DNA from: Oppiella nova
Lineage: Eukaryota > Arthropoda > Arachnida > Sarcoptiformes > Oppiidae
Assembly (NCBI GenBank): GCA_905397405.1
Contig: CAJPVJ010000843.1
Location: 1-20,059 of the forward strand
DNA: 20,059 nt
Direction: 5' to 3'
Position 1 is the first letter of the stretch; each line of letters starts with the position of its first letter. The translations under genes and the position numbers were made by a program. Below the pieces are notes generated by a model. The model made no database searches and was not told the origin of the DNA. It was given only the letters and a program-made list of their open reading frames with translations. Shown one piece after another: positions 1 through 9,993 of this stretch.

Positions 1-2
1 TG

Positions 3-650
3 ATGTTTTTCCAGCAATTTTCCGGCATAAACGCCGTGATGTTCAACTCGGCGGCCATGATCAAGCAGGCGGGCAGCTCGATAGAGGGCCGGTACGCGGC
101 CATCATCATAGGTGCCGCCCAAGTGGTGGCCACACTGGCCGGCACTCTACTCGTGGACCGGTTGGGCCGCAAACTGTTGCTCATCGGCTCCGGCATTGGC
201 CACGCCGTGAGTCTCGGCGTTTTGGGCGTCTTCTACGTCGCAGATCCAGATCGCGCCGCCTGGGGTTGGCTACCGATCGTGTGTCTCGTGGTGTTCATCG
301 TGTCGTTCTCCATGGGCTGGGGTCCGGTGCCGTGGCTCATGATCAATGAGATTACGGGCGTCCAGTACCGGGGGGTGGTGTCGGCGGTGGCCACCGGCGT
401 GAACTGGTTCTGCGCCTTCCTCATCACCCATAACTTTGAGACGATTCAGATGTGGACATCGGCTCAGTTTGCCTTCTTCTTGTTCGCCGCCTTCTGTTTA
501 GTCAGTATACCATTTGTGGTCATCTTTTTGCCCGAAACCAAAGGCAAGACTTTCGATGATATCGCGAAGATGTTGACCGCCGGCGCCGCGACTGACACTA
601 ACGGCGCCCAAAATAAGCTGGAGATGAAGGGCTTGAATGATAATAAGTAG
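3..650 (+). CDS. Sugar transporter, SLC2/GLUT family (Tret1-like), 3' part of gene
   Basis: This is the C-terminal half (215 visible residues) of a facilitative sugar transporter; the 5' part lies outside the window. The first visible ATG is internal, so it is not the true start. The segment opens in helix 7 with QQFSGIN, the hexose/trehalose-contacting motif of GLUT and Tret1 proteins. DRLGRK (about residues 52-57) is the repeated MFS loop motif between helices 8 and 9. GPVPWLM (about 107-113) is the helix 10 motif, followed by a Glu and Arg-Gly pair in NEITGVQYRG. PETKGKT (about 177-183) is the family's terminal motif after helix 12. The last six helices are uninterrupted by introns. By family knowledge it is a plasma-membrane facilitator, with trehalose or glucose the likely substrate. 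Its codons are strongly G/C-ending, unlike every other gene here. Family assignment is firm; substrate is inferred. Confidence 0.93.
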   Translation: MFFQQFSGINAVMFNSAAMIKQAGSSIEGRYAAIIIGAAQVVATLAGTLLVDRLGRKLLLIGSGIGHAVSLGVLGVFYVADPDRAAWGWLPIVCLVVFIVSFSMGWGPVPWLMINEITGVQYRGVVSAVATGVNWFCAFLITHNFETIQMWTSAQFAFFLFAAFCLVSIPFVVIFLPETKGKTFDDIAKMLTAGAATDTNGAQNKLEMKGLNDNK

Positions 651-1300
651 ACGTTTTGTTGGATACAGTTATGTAGTGTTTTTTTGGTGGTAATACCTGT
701 CCGATCGGATGAATCTTATAAGTTTTTTTTAACGAGATTTTATTTTTTCATTTAATTTTGTTTTTTTGTTTCTGTTTATAAAACACTATATATTAATGAG
801 TTTATAATTTTTAATGTAAAGAATAATCTCTCATAACATATAACCATAATATGCAACGAATTATAATATTGTATACATGAATCTCAATGAATTATATTTT
901 TTTAAAAACTGAAATCTCATTTAGTTTGTAACACTCATTCACTTTCTATTATAAGTTTTATATATTATATATCATTAGTGCCTTAAAAAGTTTATGTGAA
1001 TTTAATTTAATTTTGTTTAAAACCTTATTTTTATATAAATCTTTCATTTTTATTGATGCAAATTCTGTGACTGTTTTTAGATGGAGGGGCAAACAAATTG
1101 CATTTAAACAACTTGTGAATTATATATATAAATATTTTTTATTATTAATACAAATAACACATCAGTGAAATTAATAGATCTTTTAATATATCGTGTGTGT
1201 GTTTTTGTCTCATGTATTTTTATAACACAAAATTGTATGTAAAAACAAATTAAAGATTTAATTTTTAGACACAAATGAGTCTCATTTTCGTATTTATCCC
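651..1300 (+). other. 3' UTR and flank of the sugar transporter gene
   Basis: AT-rich sequence without coding potential follows the TAG at 648-650. The only reasonable polyadenylation signal I see is ATTAAA at 1249-1254, which would give a 3' UTR of about 620 nt. No AATAAA was noticed in the stretch, so the true end may be elsewhere. Composition drops sharply from GC-rich coding to AT-rich flank at the stop codon. Confidence 0.4.
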
Positions 1301-1411
1301 ATGAAAATGCTGAATAAGATTTATTACTACACCTGTATATTGTACTACCAGCTCACTAATTGTACAAAAATAGCCTCAAAAATAACATTTTCGGGCAATT
1401 CTGGGGAGCAA

Positions 1412-1414
<3 letters not shown>

Positions 1415-1448
<34 letters not shown>
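1415..1448 (+). repeat. (AG)17 microsatellite
   Basis: Thirty-four uninterrupted bases of AG on the + strand, the first of a series of GA tracts. It creates a low-complexity RERERE reading frame that is not a gene. Confidence 0.97.
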
Positions 1449-1450
<2 letters not shown>

Positions 1451-2141
1451 TTGAGAGATAAGAATAGATATGATAATTATTGATCCGTCAATTGATACGA
1501 TGGTAAACAAGAGCCCTAATTGATGGCCGGGCACCGGGCTCTTCGTGGGAGACCTACTGATAACAAGCCCTACTGTCAGATAAAGTTACCATATATTGAG
1601 TAATTGTTTACTTTTACATGATCTGTACCACTCGTGTGTGCAGACAAATGTCTATTTGTGACCAAAATATAATCTTTATTTCTTATAACATAAATAGTTT
1701 ATATATTTTATAGCATTATTATTATTATTATCCATATTCTGGACGAAAATAAACGCGTGTTTTGTTGTTGTGTTTTATAGTGGTTATGATGTCTACGATC
1801 TCTCCACGAGTACCTAATGGCCGAGGACTTAAGGTTTAGGCTTAGGATTAAACTACAGGTGCTTTTTCATATGTAACAGTCGTTTCCTTAACCTTTAATA
1901 CTCTGCACTCATAAGGAATTATAAATGATAGGAAAGTTATGTATTTTTGGTGTGGAAACTACCGAATCCATCAAATAACTTTCTACTCATAATTATTTAA
2001 AGTAATAACTTAATAACCAAATGCTATGTACTTATGGTTCGAGACATCAGCGCACCGGCACTTATAAGCGCCGGCTACAGGTGTTCAATCATTTTATTAT
2101 TTTAGTGGTGTTTAAGTGAGTTTTTCCTATTTTCTGTGTAT
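1449..2141. other. Non-coding interval with small GC-richer islands
   Basis: No gene was found. Around 1479-1580 is a less AT-rich island with three ATTGAT words (1479-1484, 1491-1496, 1519-1524, the last inside TAATTGAT), a forkhead-like GTAAACA (about 1503-1509), and an 8-bp inverted repeat AAGAGCCC / GGGCTCTT (1509-1516 and 1536-1543). A second island at about 2040-2085 has an inverted pair CCGGC / GCCGG and a CAGGTG E-box (2078-2083). Another CAGGTG lies at 1856-1861. An (ATT)n run lies near 1715-1731. These are motif observations only; regulatory function is inferred. Confidence 0.4.
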
Positions 2142-2167
2142 GAGAGAGAGAGAGAGAGAGAGAGAGA
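2142..2167 (+). repeat. (GA)13 microsatellite
   Basis: Twenty-six uninterrupted bases of GA on the + strand. Confidence 0.97.
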
Positions 2168-2649
2168 TTTGAGTGGCTTATGGCTTATGAAATGAAAAAT
2201 CTTTACTTAGAATCGAAATTTTGTGCTTAAAATTCAAATTATATTTTTCTCTCCAAAAAACAACAATTTTCATAAGAAAATCCTGTTTTTTCAATTGAAT
2301 TTTTATATCGGAATTAATGTTTATATACATTACAACTACAACTGATTTTTTAATTTTGAAAAACTTTAATTTTATTATAATTTTTTCGCTCATTTCGGGA
2401 TTTTAAATGAGGTCAACGCCAACAGTTACTCATAAACCTATTGCCTATAACACGCTATTTATTAAATAATGAAAAAATTCCTGTTTTTATTTTATATTTA
2501 TAATAGCATTTAAATATTTATAATAAAAACTTTTTCTATAAAAAGTTAACAATTATTTATAAAAATTTGTGTTGTTTTTTATAAATATATGTTTTGAAAT
2601 CATAAAGAATAGGGAAATGATTTATTGGGATATGAGAGCAAATTATTGC
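2168..2649. other. Featureless AT-rich non-coding interval
   Basis: Low-complexity A/T-rich sequence with T-runs and A-runs. The longest open frame (minus strand, 71 codons) is Lys/Ile/Phe rich, has no recognisable domain, and is what base composition alone would produce. I see no gene or clear regulatory motif here. Confidence 0.5.
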
Positions 2650-2672
2650 GAGAGAGAGAGAGAGAGAGAGAG
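2650..2672 (+). repeat. (GA)n microsatellite
   Basis: Twenty-three uninterrupted bases of alternating G and A on the + strand. Confidence 0.96.
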
Positions 2673-2814
2673 TTGATTATTAAGCTCAAGAATTTGTGTT
2701 TCGGAAGTTACTGTTAAAATTGGGAAAAAGTATGTTTCAAAACATTATTACCCGAGTATTTATGGGCGGAATACTAGTTAAAGCAAATAACGCTTTCACA
2801 TTATTTTCATGTTG

Positions 2815-3066
2815 AATGTAAGGGCACAGGTAGGTAATGGATATTAGAGGTACAGTGTGTGGAAGGCTAAGGAAGTTACCGGAGCGCACCTGTGCCCCTC
2901 ACCTGTGTGTATGTATGTGTGCGAGTGTATATTGGGACGTTATCTAGTTAGTGGCCCAGTGCGAAGTGCACCGGTGCTGATATGAGCATTTCGTTGATAA
3001 AGGTTATGTCCTACACGTGGGATTGACTCGGGAAGGAACGGTAGATAAAAGCCAGTGACTGGTGAC
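2815..3066. promoter_or_regulatory. GC-richer E-box island (candidate enhancer or promoter)
   Basis: In a strongly AT-rich neighbourhood this stretch is conspicuously mixed in composition. It contains a perfect 10-bp inverted repeat, GGGCACAGGT (2822-2831) and ACCTGTGCCC (2888-2897). CAGGTAG (2827-2833) overlaps the left arm. CACCTG E-boxes occur at 2887-2892 and 2900-2905, and a CACGTG E-box lies near 3016. It is followed directly by GA tracts, the typical binding sequence of GAGA-factor proteins in insects. No coding frame crosses it. The regulatory role and the target gene are inferred. Confidence 0.35.
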
Positions 3067-3067
3067 T

Positions 3068-3126
3068 GAGAGAGAGAGAGAGCTCAGTAGGAGTTATATG
3101 TTGTGTGTGTGTGAGAGAGAGAGAGA
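3068..3126 (+). repeat. Two short GA tracts with an intervening GT run
   Basis: GA repeats at 3068-3082, then a GT run that passes straight into GA repeats at about 3102-3126, all purine-rich on the + strand. A further short GGGAGAGAAG purine stretch follows. Confidence 0.85.
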
Positions 3127-4383
3127 TAGGGAGAGAAGATTGGCCTCAGATGTCAAGAGGGATAAGGATTTTAAGCGAAGGAATTCCTTTTGAAATTAAG
3201 TGAAAATTTTTTCTCTCTCTGTGTTTCTCTAAATGTGTTTTTCGTTTCTGAAGTGAAAATCTTTTTTCGCTTTAATTTTCTCGTATCTCTCGTTATCTCT
3301 CCATTCGCTACGCGCTATCAGTTGTCACTAAAAATGTTTTGCTAAATAAATGTTGAGATTATATACAGGTACATTTTTTGGCCAACTCTACCGGTGAGAG
3401 TCAATTATTTTTTGCGCGTATATATGTCGTGCAATCGTACTCACAGGGGCACCGGGATGGGCACACAGGGCTTTTGCTACATAATTAATGCTTTTTAATT
3501 ATAAAATTGCTAAAAACTGTTTTTTTCAGTTCAGAGTTTGGTTCAGAAACCTTTCGATACATTCGCAGACTTTATGGTGATTTTGAAAAAGTCTGAAATT
3601 AGACACTACTTTCAAACTCCAATTCCCGGCCAAACCCAGTGTTTTGTCAGTGAAATACCGTCCCTCGCATATCCATGTAATTAGTTTTCTATCCATTAAT
3701 ACGGTAATAATGTTAAGCGAATATAAAACCGAAAACCATTAAACACTTTAACAAAATTAAAGGTTTCCAATGATTAACAGCAAAATTAAATTTTAAATGA
3801 TTTTAAAAACTTTTTTCTTGGAATTGAATTTCGAAATAAATTTTCCTTTTATTATGTTTTCTTGTGATGTGTTTTTCGCTTTTTTGTAATCAAAAGTCAC
3901 ATTTAAATGTAAATTCCGCTACAAATCACAAGATGTTTCCAGTTTTGTGTAAATAGCTTTTTTTATTTGAAAATTTCGTTTTATTTTATTTCATTAATTC
4001 AATTAATTTTATTCATTTTTCTCTCTAACACTTGCAATGTTGTATAATACAGTATTGTGGGTAAAAGTTTAGAGAATCACGAATTTTAACACCAAAAACA
4101 CAACTTTCAAATCAAAATTTGTGTTTTTAACTCGTAAACAATAAAACTAATGTTAATAATATTTATATGCTAGTTAAAATACAGAAACGCATATACGAAA
4201 TTAAAAACTTAGCAAAACATTAAATTTTTAACCATTTCATTACATTTTCAGCATCGAAAAACACTTTTTAACATAAAATGTATAAAATTGTTTAATAAAA
4301 TGAATTTCGCATAAATTTTTGTTCACATTGTCATAATTTTCTGAGCCGTTTATTTTACATTTAAATAAAATTTTATCAGAAAG

Positions 4384-4386
<3 letters not shown>
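3127..4386. other. AT-rich non-coding interval
   Basis: No gene, RNA gene or mobile-element structure was recognised. The only opposite-strand counterpart of the GA repeats in the region is a short CT run near 3209-3218. The rest is A/T-rich with frequent T-runs. The GC-richer patch at about 3385-3475 has no recognisable feature. Confidence 0.45.

Positions 4387-4422
<36 letters not shown>
4387..4422 (+). repeat. (AG)18 microsatellite
   Basis: Thirty-six uninterrupted bases of AG on the + strand. Confidence 0.97.
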
Positions 4423-4423
<1 letters not shown>

Positions 4424-4658
4424 AGGCAATAATTACTCTTTTTTTAAGTAAAGGCAAAAAAGCATTTCAAATGTTTTACTGTGAAACACTTTTTTCTGTT
4501 CGTCTTTCACTCCAAAAAGTTTTATATTATTATTATATAAAGTATTAGTAAAAATATATATTAATGAATAATTATTCCATTAATATTGAACAATAATTAA
4601 TTTGCAAATCCTTTTTTCTCTCCCCTATATTTCTACCACTTATCTCTATAAGTAGCTC

Positions 4659-4660
<2 letters not shown>

Positions 4661-4698
<38 letters not shown>
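4661..4698 (+). repeat. (GA)19 microsatellite
   Basis: Thirty-eight uninterrupted bases of GA on the + strand, the longest in the window. On the minus strand it yields a spurious Ser-Leu repeat frame. Confidence 0.97.
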
Positions 4699-4700
<2 letters not shown>

Positions 4701-6066
4701 CTGATAGAGATCTACAGTTTTTAAAAATAAATAATAAGGGGGAGAGAGAAATGCATTTATAAAAACAGTCAAAAGTATTTTTTGATATGTTTTGATAAGA
4801 GATATATACATATAATTTATTTAAATTTTTTTTGTTTTCAATCTCTGTATAGGTAGTTATAAATTATTTACTGTTTTGTTTGATTTTATTCTTTCAATTT
4901 ATTGATAAAACAAAAAGATCACGAATTTTACAGGAGTTTTTCCCGCATATAAAGGTGACATACATGGTTTTATACACGTATTTTCAACGATTGGAATATT
5001 ATGGTAATTCATCAGTAGTTGGATAGATAAGTAGTTATTTCTTAAGTGATTCCCACTTTACATACGGCACCGGTATATCTGTATACTATTGATTGATAAA
5101 CCTGTAATAAATAAATTACGATGGGTCATGCTGGGCAATTTATCATAAGCAGTGTATATATCCGCCGAAAACAATGTGACCTTGCTCGGCGTAAATCATA
5201 GACTACCGATTCGTATAAATAACTCATTTCGCATACCATATACCATGAGTATAAACTTCAGATGATTTTGAAAATACTATAAACAAATGGAAATCCACAA
5301 TATTCTAGTAATTCAATGGTGGGTATAAAGGGTTTGCTTATTATTAATGAGTGGATCCAATACTCTATGTATATTCATAATACCAATTGGGGTCTTGTGC
5401 TACATTATAGCCAAAATATAAACACATATATTTGGAAACATAGGGTACACACTATCGCGGAATGAAAACCAAGAAAACACAAATTAGAAATATATACATT
5501 TTTTACTGTTATATAATTATTTTATTTATGTTCATCCCCCATTAATTTTTGCCCGTTAACAGGGCTAACAATTTTTGTTTGCGCGGGGGTATCATTTGTC
5601 TTAAACTCAGATAAAGTGCCGTCAAACTGTATGTGTGAGAGAGATATAGTTCACCAAATATATCAACGCAAGAATTTCGATAAAAATTATTGCTTTAATT
5701 TTTAATTTTATTTTTTTCTCGCTTAGTCTCTGCCATAAGTTATGATATAGTTTTGTTTGCCACATATTTTTTCGCCCATTTATTATTTTCATTCATTCAT
5801 TCAGTTGTTTAAGTTGTTTCGCTTGCGATAACAACTCTTTTTTCTCGCAGCAAAAATGCAAAGCTTTTTTTGAGTACACAATAGTATATTAATAATAATG
5901 AATATGTGTTTTGTGTTTATTTATTTATTACATGAGATATTATATAAGCTTTTTGTCTCACACTTCCTATTCATTTGATTAAATATGTGTATATTTTTTG
6001 TTTTCTATTTCTTTCTCGGCTTTATATATGCCTTGAATTAATTGCTTTGCATTAAACACAGATTGG

Positions 6067-6069
<3 letters not shown>
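4699..6069. other. AT-rich non-coding interval
   Basis: No gene was found. One small GC-richer patch (about 5160-5200) contains TGACCTTG, the reverse complement of a CAAGGTCA nuclear-receptor half site, flanked by an inverted CGCCGA / TCGGCG pair. Another patch at about 5530-5600 has no recognisable motif. A short GA tract occurs near 5636-5645. Confidence 0.4.

Positions 6070-6103
<34 letters not shown>
6070..6103 (+). repeat. (GA)17 microsatellite
   Basis: Thirty-four uninterrupted bases of GA on the + strand. Confidence 0.97.
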
Positions 6104-6104
<1 letters not shown>

Positions 6105-6289
6105 GCCGAGTGTTTTGTGTAATAATAATTTGTTTTAAACTTATTTTTTAATCATAACGACTATACAGTATATTATATTGATATAATTTGGATAATATGC
6201 TAATCAAATGATATGTGTTTTAATTACACGCGAGTAGAAAAGGGGATCAATAGGTGAGCCCTGAGTGCGGAGGCCCTGAAAAATATAGT

Positions 6290-6303
6290 CCACTAATTAG
6301 TGG
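6290..6303. promoter_or_regulatory. 14-bp palindrome with TAATTA homeodomain core
   Basis: CCACTAATTAGTGG is a perfect 14-bp palindrome centred on TAATTA, the typical core for paired homeodomain binding. Function is inferred from the motif alone. Confidence 0.25.
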
Positions 6304-6710
6304 TGTGTTATTATGGGATAAATTTGTTTTTTTTGTGTAACGTTTGCTAGTACATTTTTAATTTCAATTTATCGATAGTAAACTACTAAAAATATAACTA
6401 AAAAAACCACATACTGAGTGAGTAAGAGGGCTATGAGGGTTAGGATAATTGTGTGTTTAGCGATAGTTAACGGTAGGGCCTCGGGGGCAATTCTGAAATG
6501 ATGTATATCTAAATAAGCAATAAAAAAGTTATAATTTTATTTTGTTTGCAGTAAACTATATTTCGGAAATCTATTAGAAAAATCTAATCAATTGATTGCA
6601 GTGCCAATAAAAACTTTATATTTTCTCGCATTTTAATATTTGTTTGTTTTTAAACAAAGATTTATTAGTTTTTTTACACAAATATTATACGATTAATACT
6701 AAGCCGTGAA

Positions 6711-6799
6711 CAATAAATAATAATAATAATAAAATAAATATACATTAATTAAGGATTAACAGAAGTCTTTCAAATAAATAAAATAAAATAAAATAAATA
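6711..6799. repeat. Short AAT and AAATA simple repeats
   Basis: An (AAT)n run lies at about 6711-6740 and an (AAATA)/(AAAT) run at about 6772-6799. Both are simple-sequence repeats without coding content. Confidence 0.8.
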
Positions 6800-7084
6800 C
6801 ACATAAAAATTATATACACTTTTGCTTACAATTATAATCGCAATGAAACTATTCGTAAATTTACACTACATAAGGGAGCAGGGTGTTTGTTTCCCATGGG
6901 GGTCAAGTAGTGGGTGAGTTCACTCAATACGTACAATAAAAGTCAATAGTTTAAGTATTAAAATAAATATTACAAAAAACGTTTGTCATAATCAAATAAA
7001 TACCAAATTTATATATAGCTCTTAAAAAGCCATTGACAGACCAAACCCGGGTTAAATATAACAACAAATACAAATAATACCAAC

Positions 7085-7156
7085 AGCACCTGTAGTACAG
7101 GGCACCTGTACTCTACCTACCTGTGACCGCACGTATCACCGTTGACTATATCGATA
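7085..7156. promoter_or_regulatory. E-box / CAGGTAG cluster with adjacent DRE palindrome
   Basis: Two CACCTG E-boxes (7087-7092, 7103-7108) and CTACCTG, the reverse complement of CAGGTAG (7117-7123), lie within 40 bp. AGTACAGG (7094-7101) and CCTGTACT (7105-7112) form a perfect 8-bp inverted repeat with a 3-nt spacer. TATCGATA, the insect DREF core palindrome, follows at 7149-7156; a second TATCGATA is at 6370-6377. The same E-box/CAGGTAG/inverted-repeat combination occurs at 2822-2905. The regulatory interpretation is inferred. Confidence 0.3.
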
Positions 7157-8064
7157 AGAAATTGTTTTTTATGGAAAACAATAATAATAATTAAAAATAT
7201 GTTTTTATATGCCATTTATTATTCATAAATCTGGTTCAATGAGCTCTTAGAGGGGAAAATGTTTTTTGTAAAAGTTGTTCAAAAGTTTTCAAAAATAATT
7301 TTTGCTCCTTTTTTATGCAAAATCCGAGTGAAAGTTACCTTTTTATTAGCAAATAAATAAAATATCGTAAACGCATTCTCGCTGTTATAGAGGTTTTTTG
7401 AAAGTATATTTTGTTTTTTAAAATTTTGTTTTGTATTTGTCTCGCATTTTCACTTTAAAACTACGAAAAAGTAATAAAAATTAACGGAAATGTTGTGCGG
7501 AATATAGATTTGTGTTTTCAGACATGAATTCACAAGCAAAGTGTTCATAAATTATTAAATATTATTTTATATTTATGAATACTGAGAGAATTTATCCAAA
7601 TACCATATGTCCAAGAATAATAGTCATTTCATTTTAATATTTATCACAAACATACATTGGTCATTCTTATGGTCAAATATCTTAAATTTATCCCTCTAAT
7701 AAGAAAAATGTTATTGTCTATACGATTGACAACTAAATGTTTGATTAAAAAATAGATTATTAAATAAATTAAGGTTGAAAATTAGAAATGAAAAACTTAT
7801 ATTAATATAGGACTTTATTAATATTGTCATAATCATCAAATCAGAGCCAAATTGAAAATAATTGATGCAATCATTTACAGATGTTCTCTAATTTTGATAA
7901 ATAACTTAAAATTAACCACGAGATCAAATAATGAGTAAAATGATATTAAAATATGAATTTGTCATTTTTTAAATCATAAAGTCCTGAGAAAATATCAATC
8001 TAATTAAATAATCATAAAAGATATTACTGTATTCATAATCTAATAAATTATTTACACAATTGCA
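7157..8064. other. AT-rich upstream flank of the protease gene
   Basis: Very AT-rich sequence with no gene seen. The last bases, up to the AG at 8064-8065, read like a 3' splice site (CACAATTGCAG). A 5' non-coding exon of the protease gene may therefore lie upstream, with the coding exon starting at 8066. Confidence 0.35.
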
Positions 8065-8157
8065 GTGTTTCTCATGTCCTTTACAAATAAATTCAATATA
8101 AATAAAACACAAAAACCTATTTTTCCAAATCAGTTTAATCTTAACATTAGAGTCAAA

Positions 8158-9080
8158 ATGTTAAACATAATAAAATATTTAGTACTCATTTATGTAAATA
8201 ATAATTTATTTGTCAATTGCTATGAACTTCCCAAAGATTGTGGCAAATCTCACGCCAAACCCGAGGACATTGAATCTAATATAATCGGTGGCAGTGATGC
8301 GGCACCGGGAGAGTTTCCCTGGCAAATTGTACTGTCCCTGCATTCAAGTCAATTAGACTTTTGCGGGGGTACTATCATAAACGAGAGGTGGGTGCTGACG
8401 GCATCCCATTGTGTAATGCAATCCAAAAACATTTCCGATTATCGCATTCGTCTCGGAGTACATAACCGCACAACACATGAGAGCTCTGAATATGATTTCA
8501 ATGTCGACAAAGTTTGTGACAATTTATTATAAATTAATTACTTAATTGATAATTATAAGTTATAACTATGAATAGGTTATACAATACGATGATCTCATAA
8601 TCCCTAATGACATCGCCATAATGAAATTGAATGAGAGTTTGGACTTCAAGGGAAAACACAAGCATTTGTCGCCCATATGTCTGCCAAACACGTCCACTAA
8701 AGTGACCGACGATTGTATAGCAACTGGTTTTGGTTTAATAGATGAGAGTCAGTATAATTGAATGCTTTATTTGATTAGTAAATCTAAACCTAAATATATT
8801 TTGTAATAAAGAGGGGAATAGACCGGAGATTCTGCAGAAAGTGAATGAACCGATCATAGACTCGAGTGTATGTCAAAAGGACTACAGTTTCTTCAACGCG
8901 ACGGTTGAGGTATGTGCGGGCGGTTCACACAGTGGAGGGAAAGGCATTTGTGATGCAGATTCTGGTGGACCACTTCAATGTAAGGACAGTACTGGAAAGT
9001 GGTATCAATTGGGAGTCGTGTCAATGGGTCCAATGCGTTGTGGATCAGCCGATAATCCGGATATAAGGCTTGTGCCATAA
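8158..9080 (+). CDS. Brachyurin-like serine protease (S1A), 3' end interrupted by a transposon
   Basis: Secreted chymotrypsin-fold endopeptidase. Exons are 8158-8511, 8576-8747 and 8812 onward; both introns are 64 bp GT-AG, in phases 0 and 1. The ATG at 8158 is preferred over upstream codons because a hydrophobic signal peptide follows directly. A short propeptide with DCG (Cys28) precedes the mature start IIGG at residue 42. The catalytic triad is intact: His84 in TASHC, Asp130 in NDIA, Ser226 in DSGGP. In chymotrypsin numbering position 189 is Gly and 226 is Asp, as in crab collagenase, suggesting broad specificity; 193 is Ala instead of Gly. Cys28 probably pairs with Cys in PICLP, keeping the propeptide attached. 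The frame runs into a transposon at 9066, which adds RLVP and a stop, for 264 residues instead of about 278. The activation site follows Asn, not Arg or Lys. Confidence 0.88.
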
Positions 9081-9093
9081 GTTTTTCCCCTTT
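9066..9093 (+). repeat. Left terminal inverted repeat of the transposon
   Basis: Begins AGGCTTGTGCCATAAG and is identical over 28 bases to the reverse complement of 9994-10021. In the protease frame it supplies four extra codons and a TAA stop (9078-9080). Confidence 0.95.
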
Positions 9094-9182
9094 ATAAAAA
9101 TATTAATATTTAGAAAAGTATTTATCGAAACTAAAAACAATTTTATACACAAGTAAACTACAATATATGGAACTAGTTTTTG

Positions 9183-9720
9183 CGTTTATATAAAGCCATC
9201 ACTCCATTATCACCTATTATTCTGCCTTTGTTCTTGACATTCCTCATGAGTGCATGGACATGACTTTAAATTACTTTGACATGAATATTACTTATTTTAA
9301 TCCAGGTTTTACAACATTTATGAGCATTTATAACAACTTTAGACCTATTAGAGTATTCCCATTTGCATTGACTTCAGAAGCTCTCAATGGGCCGGTAGGC
9401 CGGGCATAGGGAACGTTAAGCGGATTTTCATTATGGTTCACATAATTGATACCATTTGTTTTAAGCCATTCCTGTACATAGATTTGGTAGTGAAATAATG
9501 CAAAATTGGACCAAAACACTAGATAACAACTATTATGATATTTTTGGATTAGTGGAAGTAGTCATTGTCTAAGACAGTTGGTTTTTTATCCACGTGACTT
9601 CATAGTACCGACTTTGACATAAGGCTGTGAAAAGTTCCCCATTTGATCCATGGCTTTGCCAAACGAGATAACGCTTAGCGAACTTTGAGACATCTCTAAA
9701 ACTTTCAAAATACACTACTT
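9183..9720 (-). pseudogene. Decayed mariner-type transposase
   Basis: Read on the minus strand, three separated fragments resemble one transposase. A KFAKRYLVWQ-type segment lies at about 9640-9720. A central segment at 9328-9519 begins FWSNFALFHY and contains EWLKTNGINYV and NP-NVP-ARP, matching the family's FWPDLAS...HY...NPPNCP..RPIE block. A C-terminal segment with HVHALMRNVKNK lies at about 9183-9265. Stops and frameshifts separate them. The second catalytic Asp (D in FWPD) is Asn here, and the RPIE region that supplies the acidic residue is degraded to RPTGPL. The product cannot be functional. Family match is from motif memory, not a database search. Confidence 0.75.
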
Positions 9721-9993
9721 TATTGATATCTTTAAAGTTAAAATACTTCTATCCACTTGGGTCCGGTAGGTTAGCCATTACATGTGTCTTGTCATCTCCA
9801 CATTAGATCATTTTGTTGATTAAATGTCCAAATCCTAACTGACATCACTAGCCTTTCTTGGACTCCCATTATCTTAAACTTAACTTTATTGAAGAAAATC
9901 AATGGTAATATCAGTCTATGATATGTATGAATAAAATGGATTACAAGACTGATCCCAACAATACAATAGGTCGCGCGCAAGACTCGTATCAAA

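Noticed and set aside
1301-1483. Open frame with an Arg-Glu repeat
   Set aside because: The repeat is the GA microsatellite translated; the rest has no domain or codon bias.
2036-2050. GGTTCGAGAC resembling a tRNA T-loop / B box
   Set aside because: No matching A box, acceptor stem or anticodon arm could be found around it.
2178-2393. Minus-strand 71-codon frame rich in Lys, Ile and Phe
   Set aside because: Expected from AT-rich DNA; no motif, signal peptide or homologue recognised.
4572-4811. Minus-strand frame with a Ser-Leu repeat
   Set aside because: It is produced by the GA tract at 4661-4698 and is otherwise low-complexity.
1415-6103. Regular GA tracts as a CRISPR-like array
   Set aside because: They are dinucleotide repeats at irregular spacing in a eukaryotic genome, without a conserved repeat unit.
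8065-8157. Start of the protease upstream of 8158
   Set aside because: A longer frame exists, but the extra residues would bury the signal peptide and the AG at 8064-8065 looks like a splice acceptor.
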